Positions 6,294 to 11,502 of a DNA stretch of 11,502 nt are shown in pieces. The notes below the pieces were generated by a model. It made no database searches and had not been told where the DNA came from. It was given only the letters and a program-made list of their open reading frames with translations. The stretch comes from CAYGXH01 sp964354485 (lineage in GTDB: Bacteria; Bacteroidota; Ignavibacteria; UBA10030; SZUA-254): NCBI GenBank assembly GCA_964354485.1, contig CAYGZY010000016.1, positions 1 through 11,502 of the forward strand, in the 5' to 3' direction. Position numbers and translations under genes: made by a program. Numbering within the stretch: position 1 is the first letter of the stretch; each line of letters opens with the position of its first letter.

Positions 6294-6602
6294 ATGTTTG
6301 CAGTTGTTGAGATCGCTGGGCAGCAGCATAAAGTAAGCCCGGCCGAGAGAGTTTTCGTCCCCAAACTGAAAGCAGAAGCGGGCAGTAAAATTACATTTGA
6401 TTCTGTCCTTCTCTTTTCGGACGATAAGAACGTTAAAATCGGAAATCCTTATCTGAAGGGGATCTCGGTTGAAGCGAAAGTTTTGGGGATTCAAAAAGAC
6501 GAAAAAATAATTATATTTAAAAAGAAGAAACGCAAAGGGTACCGAGTTCGGCGCGGGCACCGTCAGCAGCTGACGGAAATTGAGATTGTGAATATCGGAT
6601 AA
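6294..6602 (+). CDS. rplU: 50S ribosomal protein L21
   Basis: This is a 102-residue protein of the usual L21 length. The start FAVVEIAGQQHKV (2-14) is the classic L21 opening. The middle has the VLLFSDDKNVKIGNPYL segment (38-54). The end carries the family's basic rRNA-binding stretch (IIFKKKKRKGYRVRRGHRQ, about 74-92) and a LTEIEIVNI strand. It binds 23S rRNA in the large subunit. ATG 6294 is preceded by AAGG about 10 nt upstream. rpmA follows after 12 nt, the standard L21-L27 pair. The GTPase gene obg, often next in other bacteria, is absent because a terminator follows rpmA directly. Confidence 0.98.
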   Translation: MFAVVEIAGQQHKVSPAERVFVPKLKAEAGSKITFDSVLLFSDDKNVKIGNPYLKGISVEAKVLGIQKDEKIIIFKKKKRKGYRVRRGHRQQLTEIEIVNIG

Positions 6603-6614
6603 GGAGCATCACGT

Positions 6615-6869
6615 ATGGCACATAAAAAAGGCGGCGGAAGTTCAAGAAACGGTCGCGACAGCAATGCACAGCGGCTGGGAGTGAAACGATTTGGCGGCGA
6701 GAAAGTCACAGCCGGAAGCATCATTGTCCGCCAGCGCGGGACACGATTCGCTCCGGGAGAGAATGTCGGTATCGGCAGTGATGACACTCTCTTTGCATTG
6801 AAAGACGGCGTTGTTGAATTTCGCAGCCGCGGCAGGACGGGGAAGGTTGTCGCTATAGCACCTGCATAA
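6615..6869 (+). CDS. rpmA: 50S ribosomal protein L27
   Basis: This is an 84-residue protein of normal L27 length. It begins MAHKKGGGSSRNGRDSNAQR, the flexible tail that reaches the peptidyl-transferase centre. It has no Firmicutes-type N-terminal extension needing proteolytic removal. LGVKRFGGEKV (21-31), IIVRQRGTRFAPGENVGIG (36-54) and DDTLFALKDGVVEF (56-69) are the standard core. AAGGAG stands 8 nt before the ATG and overlaps the rplU stop region. It is co-transcribed with rplU and ends just before a strong intrinsic terminator. Confidence 0.98.
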   Translation: MAHKKGGGSSRNGRDSNAQRLGVKRFGGEKVTAGSIIVRQRGTRFAPGENVGIGSDDTLFALKDGVVEFRSRGRTGKVVAIAPA

Positions 6870-6870
6870 C

Positions 6871-6885
6871 GATAGTTTTTCTATC
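6871..6885. other. Small hairpin after rpmA
   Basis: GATAG-TTTTT-CTATC is a perfect 5-bp stem with a 5-nt loop, located between the rpmA stop and the main terminator. It is weak alone and may only help 3'-end stability. Confidence 0.35.
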
Positions 6886-6888
6886 ATT

Positions 6889-6930
6889 AAAAAAGCCACC
6901 GTGCATGATGCAGGGTGGCTTTTTGTTTTT
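6889..6930. terminator. Strong, probably bidirectional intrinsic terminator
   Basis: AAAAAGCCACC pairs with GGTGGCTTTTT (ending near 6924). An inner TGCA-TGA-TGCA stem-loop stacks on top after one G-G mismatch, making a long rod. A T-rich tract (to 6930) serves the plus-strand rplU-rpmA transcript. The A-run on the left gives a U-run on the minus strand, so the same hairpin can end the converging transcript from 6943-7365. Confidence 0.9.
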
Positions 6931-6942
6931 AAGTCCAAAGAT

Positions 6943-7365
6943 TCACTTCCACTCCATACTCATGATTACGATCGAACCCCGGGAGGTTTTACCGAATGTC
7001 ACCTTGTCCATGAGAGACCGCATGAGAAATACACCCCGCCCGTTCTCGCGGAGCAAATTTTCTTCGGTAAGGGGATCCGGCAGTGCGGAAGGATCCAATC
7101 CGGGGCCTTCATCCTCCACACTCACAGAAATCGTATTATTAAAAAATTCGAGAGTAATGGTGACGATCTTTTGCGGATTACGTTTGTTTCCATGAACAAT
7201 GCTGTTATTCACCGCTTCCGTTGTTGCTACCAGAAGTTTGTTAAAACGAAGATCGTCAAGGTGAAGTTGTTTATTGATTTTTTCAAGAAATAGCTCCACC
7301 TGGACGACCTCTTTCGGGTCGCTTTTTACCGAGAGAATATTTTTTATTGCCTTGGCAGCTGTCAC
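6943..7365 (-). CDS. RsbW/SpoIIAB-type GHKL ATPase (anti-sigma-factor-like serine kinase)
   Basis: This is a 140-residue single-domain ATPase. The N-box EAVNNSIVHGN (E50, N53, N54, H58-N60), the G1 box DEGPG (85-89) and the G2-like GRGVFLM (109-115) are those of the RsbW/SpoIIAB branch. These bind ATP, hold a sigma factor or another target and phosphorylate an anti-anti-sigma (STAS) partner on serine. No STAS protein, sigma factor or PP2C phosphatase is in the window, so the target is unknown. The start is GTG at 7365 without a clear ribosome-binding site, 13 nt after the stop of the beta-barrel gene. The length before the SDPKE segment fits the family. It is probably the last gene of the minus-strand group, ending at the shared terminator. 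Confidence 0.9.
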   Translation of the reverse strand: MTAAKAIKNILSVKSDPKEVVQVELFLEKINKQLHLDDLRFNKLLVATTEAVNNSIVHGNKRNPQKIVTITLEFFNNTISVSVEDEGPGLDPSALPDPLTEENLLRENGRGVFLMRSLMDKVTFGKTSRGSIVIMSMEWK

Positions 7366-7378
7366 TGGATTGAAAATT

Positions 7379-9304
7379 CTATAATCGGACGCTCAGTGTC
7401 ATTTCCATAGTTGTGTTTGAGCGCTTCGGCTGACCTGTCTGATTCCTCTCTTCATACCATCCGTCCAGATAAATATACGTCGCACCGACGGCAATCTGAA
7501 TCGTTGTCGTTGGTCCGATGCAACGCAGCGAGCTCTCTCGGAATCTTTCACGCCCTTCATAGCCGAAGCGTAACTGACTAAAGTAACGAATACCTACTGA
7601 AAAATGCAAACCTTCATTTAGAGTGTACCGGAATGTGCCGTGGTACAACTTGTCTTCGAAGTAGTTAATCGGTTTTTCAGAGAAGGTATTCCAGCGGAAT
7701 TCTCCGCGCTCGTAAAGACGAATGTGATTGTACCAGCTGATGCCGAAACGCTTCGAAAGACGCAGAGATGTCGAATCGATAAAAGCAAACTGCCTGAAGG
7801 CGTAACTGCGCGTCAACGATGATTGCTGTTCGAAGTCGTATACCGTGTAATTTGCAAGAACCTCAAATGTGTTTCTGGTTGTGAAACAGCGTGCCGGAGT
7901 ATATACAATTGTCGGTGCAAGCTGAAGTATGCGGTTCCAGTTGTTATCTGCACTGCGCGCAGAAAAGAGATAAACAAGATGCGTGAGAGCGAGGTTTGCT
8001 GACAGGTGCAATGCGAGATGCTTGTTGATCACATGATGTGAACTTACATTCACGAAGTACCAGAGTTCATCGCGATCGTCATCGTTTTCCCCGTTCGGCG
8101 TATCATAGTGAAGAATGGTAGCCGATCCTGAAATACCGAGTGTGTCCGACGGCGAGAGCGATAATGTTGTTGCAGCGGCAAGGTTACTTCTGCGCGCATG
8201 GTTGTTCTTTCGTTCCTCGCTGTAAGTGTTGGTAGAAAATCGGTCCGCGAGGGCAGAATTATCCTCATCAATCCTGTGCTTCTCGTCGCGCTCAAGATAG
8301 GAATAAGCCAGAGTGGATGCGATGACACTACTTATTCGGTAAACGCCACGGATCGTTCCTTCAATTTTGAGTTCTTCGATCGCCGTGTTGAACGGCGATT
8401 TCTCGGGATCGGTTATGTTTTTGTACCGAAATGATCGTTTTATCATCCGGCTGAAAAGATTACCGTGGAGAGTCCAAAGCATTGATTTTCCCGTATTATA
8501 CCGCAGTGAATCCGTGATGCTGAGTATATTGTCGGCACGGGATTCAATATTATAGACGATGTTGTGTATCTGCCGGAGGGATGAATCGGCGGACAGGTAA
8601 AAGTCCCTGCGGTTACGGTAAAAACTGACGTGGAGATTATTATCCGCTTGTTCTGAAAAATTCTTCCTGAGACCGAGTGCAGCACGATGCGTCTCGAGCG
8701 TTCTTGGAGCGATGGCATCATACTGGAGCAACCCTGCAAGAGACGTCCGGTAGCCGGAATATGTAGCAGTGTCGAGTTCAAAACCTACAATGTACGAAGG
8801 TCCCCTGTCATACCGGTCGAGCTGGTTATCAAAACGGATGCCGGCAAGCGGCTCGATTACCATACCTTCGAACGGCGTATAGGCAATACCCCCGTAGAAT
8901 CCGTGGGACGATGCTTTTCCGATACTCCCGCCTATGCTTCTGTTATCAGAGAGGGCAAATGATGTAATCGCCGATGCCGCGGCAATTGCATCACTGAGTC
9001 GGAATCGCGCCTGGAGATTCAACAAATTCTGATCCGTTATCAATTTCCGGTCTGTCCGGATAAGCGATGAGGAAAATTGTTCACTCACATCGAGGTAGAG
9101 AGGACCGAGGAGATTTCTATAGAGAACGATCCCGTTCCAGTGATAGGTGTTGTACGATTTCTCTGTGGAGACTGAAAATGTGTTGGGTCTCGCGACATCG
9201 CCCGATAGTCGTACGATTCTCTTATCACTCCGCTGGTTATCGTCGGCGCTTAGCTGGCCATAAAGTATTAAAATTAATCCTACAATGAGTCCGCTTCCCT
9301 TCAT
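7379..9304 (-). CDS. Outer-membrane beta-barrel-like protein of unknown function
   Basis: From ATG 9304 the protein has 641 residues, starting with a signal peptide (MKGSGLIVGLILILYGQLSA, cleavage near residue 20). The rest is a long series of alternating polar/hydrophobic, aromatic-rich segments separated by Asp/Asn/Arg-rich turns (for example LHLSANLALTHLVYLFSA, TFEVLANYTVYDFEQ and LHFSVGIRYFSQLRFGY). This is the look of a large outer-membrane barrel. No plug, TonB box or known motif was recognised. The last residues MEMTLSVRL alternate like a terminal strand but end in Leu, not Phe. The same frame is open to ATG 9412; TTG 9355, 6 nt after AGAGGA, is another possible start. I chose 9304 because it places the signal peptide at the N-terminus. 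It lies between the MBL gene and the GHKL gene. Confidence 0.75.
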   Translation of the reverse strand: MKGSGLIVGLILILYGQLSADDNQRSDKRIVRLSGDVARPNTFSVSTEKSYNTYHWNGIVLYRNLLGPLYLDVSEQFSSSLIRTDRKLITDQNLLNLQARFRLSDAIAAASAITSFALSDNRSIGGSIGKASSHGFYGGIAYTPFEGMVIEPLAGIRFDNQLDRYDRGPSYIVGFELDTATYSGYRTSLAGLLQYDAIAPRTLETHRAALGLRKNFSEQADNNLHVSFYRNRRDFYLSADSSLRQIHNIVYNIESRADNILSITDSLRYNTGKSMLWTLHGNLFSRMIKRSFRYKNITDPEKSPFNTAIEELKIEGTIRGVYRISSVIASTLAYSYLERDEKHRIDEDNSALADRFSTNTYSEERKNNHARRSNLAAATTLSLSPSDTLGISGSATILHYDTPNGENDDDRDELWYFVNVSSHHVINKHLALHLSANLALTHLVYLFSARSADNNWNRILQLAPTIVYTPARCFTTRNTFEVLANYTVYDFEQQSSLTRSYAFRQFAFIDSTSLRLSKRFGISWYNHIRLYERGEFRWNTFSEKPINYFEDKLYHGTFRYTLNEGLHFSVGIRYFSQLRFGYEGRERFRESSLRCIGPTTTIQIAVGATYIYLDGWYEERNQTGQPKRSNTTMEMTLSVRL

Positions 9305-9426
9305 ACAAGCTGCAGATCTGGAACGCATCGTTCTTATCTGCATTTGCATGAGTGACAATTGTGTTCCTCTTTCGCTCTCTAAACCTGTGGCTCCGTTATC
9401 AGATTGCCGCATGGCAAACCATGAAT

Positions 9427-10821
9427 TTACACGGTTATTCGTTGTCCCCGCTGAGGGATCTGAATGTCTTGATATCCCTTGCCGATGAGACCGTCGCGCA
9501 GGGCTGTCTGCCTCGCGGGATCGCCGTGAATGAGGATTATCTGCTCCAGTTCATTTGGGTTGAAAAAACCGGCGTACCTAATGAGTTCATTATGATCGGC
9601 ATGCGCGCTGAATGAATTATGAACGACAACTTCTGCCCTCCGCGCGTACATCCTGCCGTAAATCCTGACTTCAGTTGCTTTATCGACGAGTCTTTTCCCG
9701 AGCGTGTGTTCTGCACAGTATCCCACGATGAGTATCGTATTCCGGGGATCTTCGATGTTGTTGGCAAGATGATGGAGAATCCGACCCCCTTCACACATGC
9801 CCGATGCAGAGATAATCATCGCAGATTCATCTCTGTTGTTAAGTTCTTTTGATTCTTCAACATTACGGATGTAGCGGAGCTGTTGCAATCCGAACGGATC
9901 ATGGTGCTGTGTGATATGGAGGTACGTTTCCGCATCAAAGCATTCGGGATGCTTTCGGTAAATTTCTGTTGCATTGACGGCGAGAGGGCTGTCAATGTAT
10001 ATCGGGATTCGCGGCATTTTCCCTGCGTCGAAGAGTGTGTGCAGTGTGTATGCAATATCCTGCGTCCTGCCGACGCTGAATGAGGGGACGATCACTTTTC
10101 CCCCGCGATCGATCGTGCGTGAGATATTTGATATAAGTTGTTCACCCATGTTCTCGGGCGGATCATGCAGTTTTCCGCCGTATGTACTTTCAAGCATGAG
10201 AACGTCCACCCTTCCCATGCTTGCGGGATCCTTGATGATCGGCATACCCCACCTGCCGACATCGCCGCTGAAGCCGATTATTCTGCGGTTTCCATTATGT
10301 GAAGCAGTAAGGGAGATAGAAGCAGAACCTAGAATGTGACCCGCATCCGTGAATTTTGCTGTGACGTTATTCGCGACTTTGAATTCCTGCCCGTAGGGAA
10401 TTCCCCGGAGATGAGGCACGGTCGCGATTGCGTCCTGGTACGTGTAAAGCGGTTCCATAGGAGGTTCGTGGTTTTTTTGCCTCTTTTTATTGAGGAATTC
10501 GGCGTCTTTCTCGTGCAGGTGACCGGAATCGGCGAGCATGATCTCACAAAGGTCACGCGTTGCCGGTGTGCAGTACACAGGTCCCGCATACCCTTGCTTA
10601 ATCAGGTTCGGTAAGTTTCCGCAGTGATCGATATGGGCGTGCGATAAGACTACAGCATCTATTGAGCGGGGATCAAAGGGAAAAACTCTGTTTCTCTCAT
10701 TGGATTCTTGCCGCTTCCCCTGGAAGAGACCGCAGTCCAGTAGGATCCTGCTGTCGTTTGCGTACACCAGGTGCATCGATCCGGTTACTGTTTGAGCGGC
10801 ACCCCAGAATTCAATCTGCAT
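9427..10821 (-). CDS. Beta-CASP metallo-beta-lactamase-fold protein (probable RNase)
   Basis: This is a 464-residue cytoplasmic protein of the CPSF-73-like/beta-CASP group, which cuts RNA. The zinc ligands are all visible: H61-A-H63-I-D65-H66 (motif 2), H162 in AGHILGS (motif 3), D187 in SGDVGR (motif 4) and H432 in IHGDP at the end. The beta-CASP insert carries motif A (E211 in LMLESTYG), the SASGMCEGGRILHHL segment (motif B) and SFSAHAD with H407 (motif C). It lacks a KH domain and is the normal size for the short bacterial form. ATG 10821 has no clear ribosome-binding site, and 60 nt separate it from the GH13 stop. The substrate in the cell is unknown; its neighbours give no hint of one. 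Confidence 0.94.
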   Translation of the reverse strand: MQIEFWGAAQTVTGSMHLVYANDSRILLDCGLFQGKRQESNERNRVFPFDPRSIDAVVLSHAHIDHCGNLPNLIKQGYAGPVYCTPATRDLCEIMLADSGHLHEKDAEFLNKKRQKNHEPPMEPLYTYQDAIATVPHLRGIPYGQEFKVANNVTAKFTDAGHILGSASISLTASHNGNRRIIGFSGDVGRWGMPIIKDPASMGRVDVLMLESTYGGKLHDPPENMGEQLISNISRTIDRGGKVIVPSFSVGRTQDIAYTLHTLFDAGKMPRIPIYIDSPLAVNATEIYRKHPECFDAETYLHITQHHDPFGLQQLRYIRNVEESKELNNRDESAMIISASGMCEGGRILHHLANNIEDPRNTILIVGYCAEHTLGKRLVDKATEVRIYGRMYARRAEVVVHNSFSAHADHNELIRYAGFFNPNELEQIILIHGDPARQTALRDGLIGKGYQDIQIPQRGQRITV

Positions 10822-10881
10822 TGGAATTGTAATATAATTGTGAGAGGAAAAACTGCCTTTGTCTCTGTCACTCGTGCGTCA
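10822..10881. repeat. Short gap with a tandem ACAATT motif before the MBL gene
   Basis: The 60-nt gap between the GH13 stop and the MBL start has no terminator-like hairpin, consistent with read-through. On the minus strand it contains ACAATT-ATATT-ACAATT (10841-10825), a direct repeat one helical turn apart just before the start codon. This could be a small control site or chance. Confidence 0.3.
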
Positions 10882-11502
10882 CTACCGTTTTTTTGTTGAA
10901 TCCGGTAATGCTCGCGGCGCGGTCGTACCTGTTGAATCTTTTGCAGGTATGACTGTCTTTTTAAGAATCATGCCGGATGTCGGCGGAACAGAGACCTTTT
11001 TTCCGGTTGCGACTTTTGGATTCTTCACCGACACCGCTTTGGCGTCGGCAAGAATTTGCCATTTTCCCGTTGGTAATTGTAAATCCAGAGTATCGGCAGA
11101 ATGACCGTTGAGAATGATGAGAAAATCATTGTTATTCGACACACCCTTAACTGCCGACTCTCTTACTCTCATTGCGATGTGGAAGTCATTCTTCGTCTTG
11201 ATGAATTCTACCGCTCCCTGCGGTGCATCGCAGAGCAGCGGATACCGGTTTCTGATCTGGATCAATCCCCTATAATAATTGTACAGTTCATCGTTGATAG
11301 TGCGATGAGCATAGTTAAGATAGTTGGTTTCGTTATCCTTGTTGTAGCTGTTGTGGTCGATCGTACCGACGAGAGGATCGGGCGCTGAAGTCTGTGCGAT
11401 GACCTTGCTCCGCGCGAACTCCTGGCCTTCGTGCATCATTATCGGACCCTGTGCAGTAAAGAGGAAAAGGGCAGCAAGTTTGTTGAGCATCAATTGATTT
11501 TT
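10882..11502 (-). CDS. GH13 pullulanase/alpha-amylase-like glucan hydrolase (C-terminal part only)
   Basis: The gene enters from the right edge; the frame is open to base 11502, so only the last 206 or so codons are here. The segment LFTAQGPIMMHEGQEFARSK followed by DHNSYNKDNETNYLNY matches the end of the GH13 catalytic barrel of pullulanase-type enzymes (their GQEF and NSYN...N segments). A beta-sandwich-like C-terminal domain follows (FLIILNGHSADTLDLQLPTGKW). The enzyme would cleave alpha-glucans. The catalytic Asp/Glu residues lie outside the window, so substrate (alpha-1,4 or alpha-1,6 bonds) and activity cannot be judged. The last 23 residues or so (Pro/Thr/Ser/Lys-rich, ending DSTKKR) look like an unstructured tail. 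An internal TTG at 11493 is not a start. Confidence 0.85.
   Translation of the reverse strand, partial: KNQLMLNKLAALFLFTAQGPIMMHEGQEFARSKVIAQTSAPDPLVGTIDHNSYNKDNETNYLNYAHRTINDELYNYYRGLIQIRNRYPLLCDAPQGAVEFIKTKNDFHIAMRVRESAVKGVSNNNDFLIILNGHSADTLDLQLPTGKWQILADAKAVSVKNPKVATGKKVSVPPTSGMILKKTVIPAKDSTGTTAPRALPDSTKKR

Noticed and set aside
6901..7293. Plus-strand ORF of 130 codons opposite the GHKL ATPase
   Set aside because: It is antisense to a gene with clear N, G1 and G2 boxes, and it begins inside a terminator hairpin.
9305..9412. Longer N-terminus of the beta-barrel protein (ATG 9412 or TTG 9355)
   Set aside because: It would put up to 36 residues before the signal peptide. I kept ATG 9304, but TTG 9355 with AGAGGA upstream cannot be excluded.
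1..11502. CRISPR arrays, tRNA or rRNA genes, insertion sequences, attachment sites
   Set aside because: No repeated spacer array, tRNA cloverleaf, rRNA segment, transposase frame or terminal inverted repeats were found.

Overview
This window looks like chromosomal DNA from a member of the Bacteroidota/Chlorobiota/Ignavibacteriota (FCB) group. That placement is inferred from the L21/L27 sequences, the envelope proteins and the weak or absent Shine-Dalgarno sites on several genes; no rRNA or other decisive marker is present. Eleven protein-coding genes are well supported (two cut by the window ends), plus one doubtful small membrane ORF. There are no tRNAs, rRNAs, CRISPR arrays or insertion sequences.

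Region 1 (1-2019, minus strand): a secreted TPR-repeat protein followed by the start of a second exported protein that resembles an asparagine-synthetase-B-like family. The two genes overlap by ATGA, so they are probably co-translated.

Region 2 (2091-5338, plus strand): a metal-stress module. It holds a Spy/CpxP/ZraP-like periplasmic protein with its own promoter and terminator, then a CadC/SmtB-type ArsR repressor and a Zn/Cd/Pb P1B-type ATPase, 2 nt apart. A 7-6-7 inverted repeat just upstream of the repressor is a good operator candidate. The sensor keeps both known metal-site signatures of its family, and the pump has a CCxxE N-terminal metal site instead of the usual CxxC. The likely logic is that metal enters, the repressor releases, the pump exports the metal to the periplasm, and the Spy-like protein handles envelope damage or metal there. 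The link between the Spy-like gene and the other two rests on position only.

Region 3 (5339-6293): an intergenic stretch with a putative 37-residue membrane peptide on the minus strand, which has its own promoter-like sequence and repeated motifs, then an orphan CheY-like receiver protein (minus). A divergent promoter region separates the receiver gene from the ribosomal genes.

Region 4 (6219-6930, plus strand): rplU-rpmA (ribosomal proteins L21 and L27) with a clear promoter and a strong terminator that probably also works on the opposite strand.

Region 5 (6943-11502, minus strand): four genes in one direction: the C-terminal part of a GH13 pullulanase/amylase-like enzyme, a beta-CASP metallo-beta-lactamase-fold protein (probable RNase), an outer-membrane beta-barrel-like protein of unknown function, and an RsbW-type GHKL ATPase. 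Their functions do not form an obvious pathway.

I did not find a convincing wholly new system. The parts most worth a second look are the metal module, the small membrane ORF and its repeats, and the unusual gene mix in region 5.
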